Of a stretch of DNA of 5,031 nt, positions 1 to 5,031 are shown piece by piece. Below the pieces are notes generated by a model. The model was given only the letters and a program-made list of their open reading frames with translations. It made no database searches and was not told where the DNA came from. Source of the DNA: Actinomycetes bacterium (GTDB lineage Bacteria; Actinomycetota; Acidimicrobiia; Spongiisociales; UBA5794). Every line of letters begins with the position of its first letter. Within the stretch, counting starts at the first letter, position 1. A program made the translations under genes and the position numbers. Location: the NCBI GenBank assembly GCA_023336765.1, contig JAMBLL010000146.1, positions 1 through 5,031 on the forward strand, written 5' to 3'.

Positions 1-840
1 TACCCGAACCCTGGATACCCGATCTACCAGTCCCAGATCGAATTCAACGGGGGAGTGGCTGTTCCCTACGGCTACATCGAGGGTGAAGACAACTTCGAGA
101 TCGACTTCGATTCGCTCGAGCGCGGTATCACAGACAAGACCCGCTTGCTCGTGCTGAACGACCTGCAGAACCCGACGGGAGCCGAGTGCTCCGTTGCTGA
201 TCATGAACGCTTGGCCGAGATCGTTCGCAAGCATGATCTGTATGTCCTCGTCGATGAGGCGTACTTCGAGATGCGCTACGCAGGCAAGTCGGCATCCTTT
301 GCAAGCCAGCCCGGAATGGCCGAACGCTCGGTGATTCTCTACACGTTCTCCAAAAAGTACGCCATGACCGGGTGGCGCCTTGGCGCGAGTATCGGCCCCA
401 AAGAGGTCATCGACGTCATCGCAAAGATCAACACGAACGACGAATCCTGTACCAACCACTACGTCCAGTACGGTGGACTCGCAGGGTTGCTCGGTGACCA
501 GTCCGAACCACGGGCGATCCTCCAGGAACTCGAGAGGCGTCGTGATGTCACGGCAGCGGGACTCAACGGCATCGAGGGAATCGAGTGTTTCGTACCGAAT
601 GCGACGTTCTACTTGTATCCGAACGTGACCCAGGTCATGCGCAACAAGGGTATGGACGATTACGAGGAGTTCAGAAGGGCAGCGCTGCATGCGACAGGTG
701 TGTCGTTCACGAGCCGTCTCCACTTCGGAACACCGCAACCGGGCGAGGACCAGCGCTACATCCGCTTTGCCTACTCAGGGATCGGCATTGACAAGATCGA
801 AGAGGGCATTTCCCTGTTCAAGGATTGGTGCGAGGCGTGA
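1..840 (+). CDS. PLP-dependent class I/II aminotransferase, C-terminal part (5' end outside window)
   Basis: This is a fold-type I aminotransferase that would move an amino group between an amino acid and a 2-oxo acid in the cytoplasm. The reading frame is open from base 1 and starts inside the PNPGYPIY block, so the GTG at 55 is an internal valine and roughly the first 100 residues are missing. In fragment numbering, NPTG is at 57-60 (substrate and PLP pocket) and DEAY at 85-88 (Asp to the pyridine N, Tyr to the PLP O3'). The PLP-binding lysine is K118, in TFSKKYAMTGWRLG; this fits the class I pattern except for Thr instead of Gly/Ser at the first position. R255, in YIRFAYSG, should bind the substrate carboxylate. 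The blocks INTNDESCTNHY and PNATFYLYPNV resemble bacterial aspartate-aminotransferase-like proteins of unknown specificity. The fold and chemistry are secure; the substrate is not. It ends at TGA 838-840, with 78 bp before the next gene. Confidence 0.95.
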   Translation, partial: YPNPGYPIYQSQIEFNGGVAVPYGYIEGEDNFEIDFDSLERGITDKTRLLVLNDLQNPTGAECSVADHERLAEIVRKHDLYVLVDEAYFEMRYAGKSASFASQPGMAERSVILYTFSKKYAMTGWRLGASIGPKEVIDVIAKINTNDESCTNHYVQYGGLAGLLGDQSEPRAILQELERRRDVTAAGLNGIEGIECFVPNATFYLYPNVTQVMRNKGMDDYEEFRRAALHATGVSFTSRLHFGTPQPGEDQRYIRFAYSGIGIDKIEEGISLFKDWCEA

Positions 841-888
841 CAGCGCCGTTTCTCCCATGAAACGCACGAGAACGCCGATGTGCGAACA

Positions 889-894
889 TAGCGT
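889..894 (+). promoter_or_regulatory. Possible -10 element (TAGCGT) upstream of the membrane-protein gene
   Basis: TAGCGT fits the actinobacterial TAnnnT -10 consensus and lies 24 nt before the ATG at 919. That leaves a short leader of about 17 nt holding the ribosome binding site. No clear -35 box is visible. The in-frame TGA at 895-897 rules out a leaderless start right after it, so translation has to begin at 919 or later. A hexamer this degenerate occurs often by chance. Confidence 0.25.
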
Positions 895-909
895 TGAGAC
901 GCAGAGCCC

Positions 910-914
910 GAGGG
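910..914 (+). promoter_or_regulatory. Ribosome binding site (GAGGG) for the membrane-protein gene
   Basis: GAGGG sits 4 nt before the ATG at 919. It is a moderate Shine-Dalgarno match at slightly short spacing. It supports ATG 919 as the start, unlike the menC and downstream genes, whose starts lack a comparable site. Confidence 0.45.
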
Positions 915-918
915 TGCC

Positions 919-1914
919 ATGACCAGTCCATCAGTTGGCAGCGATGGTTTGAAGGGGAAGATCGCTGCTCTGTCTCAGAGATTCCTGGCTTGGGCACTTG
1001 CCGCGTTGTTGATGCTCCTGGGTGCGGAGGGCGTTCTCTGGGCGTTCGGTGAGGACAGCTATGTGCTGAGCGAGATAGCTTGGTTGACGTTCTTTGCTGT
1101 TGCTGGCTGGGCGATTCAGCGGTACCGGCAGCCCTTCGATGATGCCGTGTCGTCTCTCGTCGACCTCACTCCCATCAAAGTGCGCGCTAAGGCAGCCAAA
1201 GAGGCCTCAGACCTGGATCGGCAACTCTTCACCCCCCGGTCGGGTTGGCTGATCGCGACCATCTTTGCAATGACGGCCGTTTGGTTCGTCACGATGTATC
1301 TGCTCAAGCCTCCGTTCACGCATGGGCTCATCAACGGATTGTCCTATATCTTCTTCATTCCAATGGCGATCGTGGGAGCATGGGGTTCGTTCATCGTTAT
1401 CGCAGCGGTGGTTGCTGTAAGACGAATCGCCAATCGCGGACTCGTTGCTCCATTCTCAGTTTCGAGACATCCGACTCTTCTGGCGATTGAACGTGACTGG
1501 GTGGGAGCCGGGTTTCTCATTGTCATGATCTATGTGTTGTTCCTCACGGCGTTCTGGTTCAGCCCATACGGCCTTGCCATCGAATTGACAGTGTGGCTCG
1601 CCGTCATCGCGCTCGTTCCTTCGTTCTGGTTCATCGTGGGGACATATCAACTGAACCGAATGCTCTCGAGGCTCAAGCAACAGCATCTGAAACACGCGGC
1701 GGAAACCGTCCAGAGGTTGTCATCAGCTCTTGACGGGGATACGTCTTCCTCAGAGCTGGTGGAACTCGGTGTGGCAATGGATATTGAAGCGAAAGTCCAG
1801 GCTATGCCGGAGTGGCCATCAGCGTTCATGGGAATCTCTGGCGTCGCCCTCGCCCTGACACCCATAGCCATTCAGGTTGCTTTGATTTCCCTCGGCTTTG
1901 GTGTGGCGCTCTGA
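919..1914 (+). CDS. Uncharacterised multi-pass integral membrane protein
   Basis: I do not recognise this 331-residue protein and assign no function. It is strongly hydrophobic, with about seven likely membrane segments near residues 22-43, 49-67, 109-129, 143-168, 196-214, 219-242 and 302-329. A charged stretch at 70-108 (KVRAKAAKEASDLDRQ) and a second at 244-300, probably amphipathic helix (NRMLSRLKQQHLKHAAETV), are likely soluble loops. The second loop ends in KVQAMPEWP just before the last membrane segment. A Pro-rich Trp-containing turn before a C-terminal TM pair or hairpin occurs in various uncharacterised bacterial membrane proteins. There is no signal peptide distinct from TM1, no ATP-binding motif and no obvious catalytic motif. 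The start at ATG 919 has a GAGGG site in front, and a TGA lies in frame at 895. It follows the aminotransferase by 78 bp and precedes menC by 54 bp on the same strand. Read-through into menC is possible but unproven. Confidence 0.85.
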   Translation: MTSPSVGSDGLKGKIAALSQRFLAWALAALLMLLGAEGVLWAFGEDSYVLSEIAWLTFFAVAGWAIQRYRQPFDDAVSSLVDLTPIKVRAKAAKEASDLDRQLFTPRSGWLIATIFAMTAVWFVTMYLLKPPFTHGLINGLSYIFFIPMAIVGAWGSFIVIAAVVAVRRIANRGLVAPFSVSRHPTLLAIERDWVGAGFLIVMIYVLFLTAFWFSPYGLAIELTVWLAVIALVPSFWFIVGTYQLNRMLSRLKQQHLKHAAETVQRLSSALDGDTSSSELVELGVAMDIEAKVQAMPEWPSAFMGISGVALALTPIAIQVALISLGFGVAL

Positions 1915-1954
1915 CCGTGAGCTGTTGGTGACATGGAGAGTGGCCCATGCTCGC

Positions 1955-1960
1955 TAGGGT
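1955..1960 (+). promoter_or_regulatory. Putative leaderless -10 element (TAGGGT) for menC
   Basis: TAGGGT matches TAnnnT and ends 8 nt before the GTG at 1969, so transcription would begin at or next to that GTG. The same layout precedes the genes at 4185 and 4577, which strengthens all three calls. The embedded AGGG (1956-1959) is 9 nt from GTG 1969 and could instead serve as a weak Shine-Dalgarno. Confidence 0.45.
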
Positions 1961-1968
1961 CGCGGAGT

Positions 1969-2997
1969 GTGAATGATGACTCGACCGCCGCGACCCTTTA
2001 CCGCCTGGACATTCCCCTTGTGCAGGCGTTCGAGACTGCTTCCGGACGTGTGACAGCGCGGACAATCGGATTGGTATCGGTCTCGCGTGATGGGATCACC
2101 GGGTGGGGCGAGGCTGCACCGTATCCCGGTCAGGATGAGTCGTTCGGCGAGGTCCTTGAAGCGGCAGCAGCCGGGGCGGTAACGCTCACGCTTGCGGCTG
2201 CGCTCAACGAGGCGATGTGCGATCTTGTCGCCCGTGAGCGAGGCGTCAGCCTCAATTCGGAGTTGGGCCCGATACATCCCACGGTCCCCGTCTCGATAGC
2301 TGTCGGGATGGGAGATGCAGCCATTGACACAGCCGGGGCGGCGTCGGGATCGGGCATCACCCGTTTCAAGATCAAGATCATGCCTGGCCATACCGGCCAT
2401 GTTGCTGAGATCCGTCATCTGTTCCCTGATGCGGTCATCGGCGTCGATGCGAACGGATCCTTCGATGCGTCCACGATCGCCGAGATTCTCCCACTCAGAG
2501 GTCTTGACATCGCCTACATCGAACAACCGACCGCTGGCGTCGATGACGCGGCAATGCAGACTCTTGCGGATGCGGGGTTCACTGTGTTCGTCGACGAGTC
2601 GATCCGCTCGGTGGCTGATGCACAGAGAGCGCTCGCCACTCCAACGGTCTCGGGCGTCGTAGTGAAGCCGGGAAGGCTGGGCTGGAGTGCGTCGGTCGAG
2701 GTCGTGCGAAGAGCGCGTGCTGCGGGAAAGCTGTGGAGGGCTTCCGGATTGTTGGAGACCGGTGTGGGGCGATCCTTTTCGTTGGCTCTTGCGGCCGCCA
2801 GCGATAGTTTCGTATCCGACGTTGCTTCAGCGTCGCGGTTCTTCTCGTACGATGTCGTTTCACAACCTATCGATGGTGGCGACCTCATCGTTCCAACGGG
2901 TGCAGGGACTGGACTCGACGTGGACGCCGATGTCGTGACCGCCCGTGCTCTCGATGTGATTCCGGTCAGCGAATCGGCAATCCCAGGCCGCGGCTGA
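1969..2997 (+). CDS. menC: o-Succinylbenzoate synthase (menaquinone biosynthesis)
   Basis: This enzyme dehydrates SHCHC (2-succinyl-6-hydroxy-2,4-cyclohexadiene-1-carboxylate) to o-succinylbenzoate, a cytoplasmic, metal-dependent step of menaquinone synthesis. Enolase-superfamily landmarks, numbered from GTG 1969: N-terminal capping domain about 10-90 with GWGEAAPYPG; KxK as K134/K136 in FKIKI (acid/base lysines); Mg2+ ligands D160 (VDANGS), E185 (YIEQP) and D209 (VDES); opposing lysine K233 (VVKPGRLG); and SGLLETGVGR near 259-268, typical of the OSBS branch rather than dipeptide epimerases. The catalytic set is complete and the length of 342 residues is normal. An in-frame ATG at 1933 would add 12 residues without family resemblance and has no ribosome site. 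GTG 1969 has a -10-like TAGGGT 8 nt before it and starts about 10 residues before the conserved LYRLDIPL, so I prefer it. No other men gene is visible nearby. Some OSBS-family members also racemise N-acyl amino acids, and sequence alone does not exclude that. Confidence 0.9.
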   Translation: MNDDSTAATLYRLDIPLVQAFETASGRVTARTIGLVSVSRDGITGWGEAAPYPGQDESFGEVLEAAAAGAVTLTLAAALNEAMCDLVARERGVSLNSELGPIHPTVPVSIAVGMGDAAIDTAGAASGSGITRFKIKIMPGHTGHVAEIRHLFPDAVIGVDANGSFDASTIAEILPLRGLDIAYIEQPTAGVDDAAMQTLADAGFTVFVDESIRSVADAQRALATPTVSGVVVKPGRLGWSASVEVVRRARAAGKLWRASGLLETGVGRSFSLALAAASDSFVSDVASASRFFSYDVVSQPIDGGDLIVPTGAGTGLDVDADVVTARALDVIPVSESAIPGRG

Positions 2998-4108
2998 TCA
3001 CCAGCCGTTGGATCTCGGATGTGCCTTCGCCGATCTCGAGGACCTTGGCATCGCGGTAGTGTCGTGCGACCAGAGTTTGGTCAAGGAAGCCCGCACCACC
3101 GAAGATCTGCGTCGCCTCGCGTGTTGCTGTCACGGCTGCTTCGCTGGCGTAGAGTTTTGCCACCGCAGCCTCCTGCTTGAACGGCAGGCCCTCATCCTTC
3201 AGCCATGCGGCCCTGTACACCAGCATCCGGGCGGCGTCCGCCATCACATGGAGATCAGCGATCTTGAACGCGACTGCTTGGTACGAGCCGATCGGTTTGC
3301 CGAAACTTGTGCGCTCTTTCGCATATTCAAGAGATTCCTCGAGGCACGCCTCGATAACACCGAGGGACATCGCTGCGATGGCGATGCGTCCATCATCGAG
3401 CGTCGCGAGGAACTGGTGGAATCCACGGCCTCGTTCTCCGAGCAGGTTCTCTGTAGGAACTCGGCAGTCGATGAATGTCAGGGGGTGTGTGTCGGATGCG
3501 TGCCATCCCATCTTGCGGTATGGGGGTTCAACAATGAACCCTTCCGTATCCGATGGGACGACGATCGTTGAGATCTCACCAGGTCCGGTTCTTGCGGTGA
3601 TCGTCACGAGGGATGTGATGTCCGTGCCCGAGTTCGTGATGAACGCCTTCGAACCGTTGATAACCCATTCGTCTCCGTCGAGTTCAGCCCTGGTCGCCGT
3701 AGCTCCTGCATCAGACCCTGCGTCTGGTTCCGTGAGCCCGAAGCCGGCCAATGCTCGCCCAGCAACGAGGTCGGGGAGCCACCGCTGTTTCTGCTCGAGA
3801 GTTCCAAACTCGTGGATCGGGTTGATCCCGAGGCCGACAGCGGCCTCAAGCGTGATCCCCATCGACTGGTCGACGCGTGACAGTTCCTCGATCGCGATAC
3901 ACAAGCTGGTGAAGTCGCCTCCTGCGCCTCCCCACTCGTCATCAGCAGTGATACCGAACAGACCCAGGTCCCCCATCTCCTCAATGACATCAGTAGGGAA
4001 GTGGTGGTCGGTGTCCCATTGTTCGGCGTGGGGGGCGATGCGGGACTCTGCGAACTCCCTCATCATCGCCCGAAGCGCAACGTGTTCTTCGGTGAAAGAG
4101 AAATTCAT
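2966..4108 (-). CDS. Acyl-CoA dehydrogenase (FAD-dependent)
   Basis: This flavoenzyme oxidises an acyl-CoA to the trans-2-enoyl-CoA and passes electrons to electron-transferring flavoprotein, in fatty-acid or branched-chain amino-acid breakdown. The 380-residue length is typical. The N-terminal helical domain (about 1-115) begins MNFSFTEEH. The middle beta domain has the family signature GLTEPDAGSDAGA (124-136, FAD/substrate contacts), INGSKAFITN (150-159) and RKMGWHASDTHPL (198-210). The C-terminal helical domain has DDGRIAIAA (238-246), RTSFGKPI (266-273) and QIFGGAGF (334-341). The likely catalytic base is E361, in GEGTSEIQR, the place used by short- and medium-chain enzymes. The second family signature is slightly off, with Gln at 344 where an acidic residue or Asn is usual. 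Chain-length preference cannot be read from this. AGGAGG lies 4 nt before the ATG, which fixes the start. It faces menC and overlaps it by 32 bp, and it diverges from the DUF3054 gene, so it is probably monocistronic. Confidence 0.96.
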   Translation of the reverse strand: MNFSFTEEHVALRAMMREFAESRIAPHAEQWDTDHHFPTDVIEEMGDLGLFGITADDEWGGAGGDFTSLCIAIEELSRVDQSMGITLEAAVGLGINPIHEFGTLEQKQRWLPDLVAGRALAGFGLTEPDAGSDAGATATRAELDGDEWVINGSKAFITNSGTDITSLVTITARTGPGEISTIVVPSDTEGFIVEPPYRKMGWHASDTHPLTFIDCRVPTENLLGERGRGFHQFLATLDDGRIAIAAMSLGVIEACLEESLEYAKERTSFGKPIGSYQAVAFKIADLHVMADAARMLVYRAAWLKDEGLPFKQEAAVAKLYASEAAVTATREATQIFGGAGFLDQTLVARHYRDAKVLEIGEGTSEIQRLVISRGLGLPIR

Positions 4109-4112
4109 CTGA

Positions 4113-4118
4113 CCTCCT
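4113..4118 (-). promoter_or_regulatory. Strong Shine-Dalgarno (AGGAGG) of the acyl-CoA dehydrogenase
   Basis: Read on the minus strand, AGGAGG is followed by TCAG and then ATG (4108-4106). It is a full anti-Shine-Dalgarno match and the strongest ribosome site in the window. It shows that this organism uses leadered, SD-dependent initiation alongside the apparently leaderless genes. Confidence 0.85.
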
Positions 4119-4120
4119 GG

Positions 4121-4154
4121 GCACCGAAGGATAGGTGGCTTCCGGGGTCGGTGC
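4121..4154. repeat. Inverted repeat in the divergent promoter region (possible operator)
   Basis: GCACCGA (4121-4127) and TCGGTGC (4148-4154) are perfect 7-bp reverse complements separated by 20 bp. They flank the putative minus-strand -10 at 4128-4133, and the left arm covers the expected dehydrogenase transcription start. Acyl-CoA dehydrogenase genes are often controlled by a dimeric repressor bound in such a place. A 7-bp match somewhere in a 76-bp region is only mildly unlikely by chance, so this is tentative. It could also form a long-loop hairpin, but only as part of a transcript that reads through. Confidence 0.3.
4128..4133 (-). promoter_or_regulatory. Putative -10 element (TATCCT) of the acyl-CoA dehydrogenase
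   Basis: On the minus strand this reads TATCCT, matching TAnnnT. It would put the transcription start near 4121, giving a leader of about 12-14 nt that just includes the AGGAGG. No convincing -35 hexamer is seen at the expected distance. Confidence 0.4.
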
Positions 4155-4171
4155 TGGGCTCACGGCCGCGG

Positions 4172-4177
4172 TAGCCT
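4172..4177 (+). promoter_or_regulatory. Putative leaderless -10 element (TAGCCT) for the DUF3054-like gene
   Basis: TAGCCT is followed by 7 nt and then the ATG at 4185. The start codon would therefore be at or very near the 5' end of the mRNA. There is no Shine-Dalgarno-like purine run between the hexamer and the ATG, consistent with leaderless translation. A -35 element is not evident. Confidence 0.5.
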
Positions 4178-4184
4178 CACCGCC

Positions 4185-4562
4185 ATGAAAACATGGTTCT
4201 GGATACTTGATACGTTGGTTGTCGTGAGTTTCGTGGTCATTGGCAGAGACTCGCATGGCTTCACCAACGACTGGGGCGCAACGCTTGAGATCGCACTCCC
4301 GTTTCTCCTTGCTCTCTCGGTCGGCATCGGTATCGCAATGGCGTGGATGGACCCAACGAGTTGGCTTGGCGGCCTCGTGATCGCGGCGGTAACAGTGATC
4401 GGCGGACTGGTGCTCAGGAAGTACGTGTTTCACGATGGAACAGCATCGACCTTCGTGTTGCTGACAGCGGGATGGATGACGGCGTGGATGGTTGGTTGGC
4501 GGTTGGTGGCCGCACTCATCGCTCGTGTCTCCCACAGTCGTGGGGCATCGAACGCCGTTTGA
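4185..4562 (+). CDS. Small DUF3054-family integral membrane protein
   Basis: This 125-residue protein has four likely membrane helices near residues 5-20, 33-53, 60-77 and 86-112. The order of landmarks fits my memory of DUF3054 proteins: an Asp early in TM1 (LDTLVVVSFVVIGRDSHG, with IGRxSH at about 19-24), then ALPFLLA in TM2, then VIGGLVLRKYVF with Leu-Arg after TM3, then GTASTFVLLTAG, and finally VGWR in TM4. The family is widespread in actinobacteria and haloarchaea and has no established function; I infer none beyond membrane location. The length is normal for the family, which supports a complete gene. ATG 4185 is preceded by a -10-like TAGCCT at leaderless spacing. It ends at TGA 4560-4562, 14 nt before the next start. 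The gene is divergent from the acyl-CoA dehydrogenase, and nothing in the sequence links them functionally. The family call is from memory of motifs and a profile search would settle it. Confidence 0.85.
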   Translation: MKTWFWILDTLVVVSFVVIGRDSHGFTNDWGATLEIALPFLLALSVGIGIAMAWMDPTSWLGGLVIAAVTVIGGLVLRKYVFHDGTASTFVLLTAGWMTAWMVGWRLVAALIARVSHSRGASNAV

Positions 4563-4564
4563 CC

Positions 4565-4570
4565 TAGCAT
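4565..4570 (+). promoter_or_regulatory. Putative leaderless -10 element (TAGCAT) for the right-edge gene
   Basis: TAGCAT lies just after the DUF3054 stop codon, with 6 nt between it and the ATG at 4577. No Shine-Dalgarno precedes that ATG. Any -35 contact would fall inside the end of the DUF3054 gene. The spacing resembles the 7-nt and 8-nt spacers before the starts at 4185 and 1969. Confidence 0.45.
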
Positions 4571-4576
4571 GGCTTG

Positions 4577-5031
4577 ATGGACACAGCGGTCTCACTCGTA
4601 CAGAGTTATCTCTTCGCCAACGGTTTCTTCACCGTGACCGAGTACCCGATCCTTGAAACACTTACCCCGGGAGATTCGCGAACCGTCACGGATATCGATG
4701 TGCTCGCGTTGCGGTTTCCAGGGGCCGGTGACAGCGACAGGGGGGCCACCACATCCGGGATCATGATCGAGCCCGATCCTGAACTGGGGCTTTCCGATGA
4801 CTACATCGAGGTCATCATTGCAGAGGTGAAGGAGGGTGCAGCCGAACTCAACAAGGCGGCGCGCGACCCCAAGGTTCTCAGGGCGGTACTCGACAGGTTC
4901 GGTGCGATGGATCCCGATGTTGCTCGACAGGTTGTCGATGAACTGGTCCGGACCGGAACCGCGATGCATCCCAGCGGCCTTGTGCGTTTCCGCCAGATGG
5001 TGTTCGCATCGCTGCCTCCAACCAGATATCA
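4577..5031 (+). CDS. Uncharacterised protein, possible PD-(D/E)XK nuclease-like fold (3' end outside window)
   Basis: The frame from ATG 4577 stays open to the right edge: 151 full codons, no stop. I recognise the pattern as a conserved uncharacterised bacterial family but cannot name it. Visible blocks: an N-terminal helix with SYLFANGFFTVTEYPILE (10-27), then TVTDIDVLALRFPGAG (36-51), a loop, then DDYIEVIIAEVKEGAAELN (74-92), DPKVLRAVLDRFG (97-109), and a likely helix DVARQVVDELVRTG (114-127). E22, D41 and E83-x-K85 follow the order Glu, Asp, ExK seen in PD-(D/E)XK nucleases such as archaeal Holliday junction resolvases: helix, strand with Asp, strand with ExK. This fold is inferred from spacing and hydrophobicity only. 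It lies 14 nt after the DUF3054 gene, with its own -10-like hexamer. The antisense frame across 4592-4969 has no recognisable motif. The gene is confident, its activity is not. Confidence 0.8.
   Translation, partial: MDTAVSLVQSYLFANGFFTVTEYPILETLTPGDSRTVTDIDVLALRFPGAGDSDRGATTSGIMIEPDPELGLSDDYIEVIIAEVKEGAAELNKAARDPKVLRAVLDRFGAMDPDVARQVVDELVRTGTAMHPSGLVRFRQMVFASLPPTRY

Noticed and set aside
55..57. GTG as the start of the aminotransferase
   Set aside because: The same frame continues upstream to base 1 and encodes the conserved PNPGYPIY block, so the real start is outside the window.
863..884. CGCAC/GTGCG inverted repeat after the aminotransferase, considered as a terminator
   Set aside because: The stem is only 5 bp with a 12-nt loop and no following T-run. 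It is not distinguishable from chance.
1954..2526. 190-codon minus-strand frame inside menC
   Set aside because: Arg/Asp-rich composition with no recognisable motif, and menC on the plus strand has all catalytic residues in frame.
3177..4112. 311-codon plus-strand open frame antisense to the acyl-CoA dehydrogenase
   Set aside because: The translation is Ser/Arg/Pro-rich without any domain pattern, and the opposite strand carries a complete, motif-rich dehydrogenase with a strong ribosome site. Long antisense frames are expected in GC-rich coding DNA.
3990..4595. 201-codon minus-strand frame crossing the dehydrogenase 5' end, the intergenic gap and the DUF3054 gene
   Set aside because: It runs through two well-supported genes and a promoter region, and its His/Arg/Pro-rich product has no family resemblance.
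4592..4969. 125-codon minus-strand frame opposite the right-edge gene
   Set aside because: The plus frame is open for its whole length, has a start with a leaderless-type promoter, and contains conserved-looking TDIDVLA and EVKEG blocks. The minus frame has none of these.
1..5031. tRNA, rRNA, CRISPR array, insertion sequence, riboswitch or attachment site
   Set aside because: By eye I found no cloverleaf-like pattern, spaced direct repeats, transposase motifs or terminal inverted repeats. Almost all bases lie in six ordinary coding regions, and the longest gap is 78 bp.

Overview
The window looks like a piece of a moderately GC-rich actinobacterial chromosome. Acidimicrobiia or a similar uncultured lineage is my guess, not something the sequence proves. 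The guess rests on three things: a DUF3054-type membrane protein, a common actinobacterial family; an actinobacterial-style MenC; and several start codons 6-8 nt downstream of a TAGnnT hexamer, the usual signature of leaderless transcription in actinobacteria. It contains six protein-coding genes packed tightly, two of them cut by the window edges. I see no RNA gene, mobile element, CRISPR array or long repeat.

Layout: (1) 1-840 (+), the C-terminal 279 residues of a PLP-dependent class I aminotransferase, with its N-terminus beyond the left edge. (2) 919-1914 (+), a multi-pass membrane protein I cannot name. (3) 1969-2997 (+), o-succinylbenzoate synthase (MenC), of the enolase superfamily, in menaquinone synthesis. 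(4) 2966-4108 (-), an acyl-CoA dehydrogenase converging on menC; the two coding regions overlap by 32 bp at their 3' ends. (5) 4185-4562 (+), a small DUF3054-like membrane protein transcribed divergently from the dehydrogenase across a 76-bp gap. (6) 4577-5031 (+), an uncharacterised protein running off the right edge, with a D...ExK pattern compatible with a PD-(D/E)XK nuclease fold.

The genes do not form an obvious pathway. MenC makes a menaquinone precursor, and the acyl-CoA dehydrogenase passes electrons via ETF toward the quinone pool, so both bear on respiration, but their convergent arrangement argues against co-regulation. The dehydrogenase appears monocistronic, with a strong Shine-Dalgarno. 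MenC, the DUF3054 gene and the last gene each look as if they have their own leaderless promoter. I do not see a convincing new multi-gene system. The least explained items are the nuclease-like ORF at the right edge, the orphan membrane protein, and a possible operator in the divergent intergenic region.
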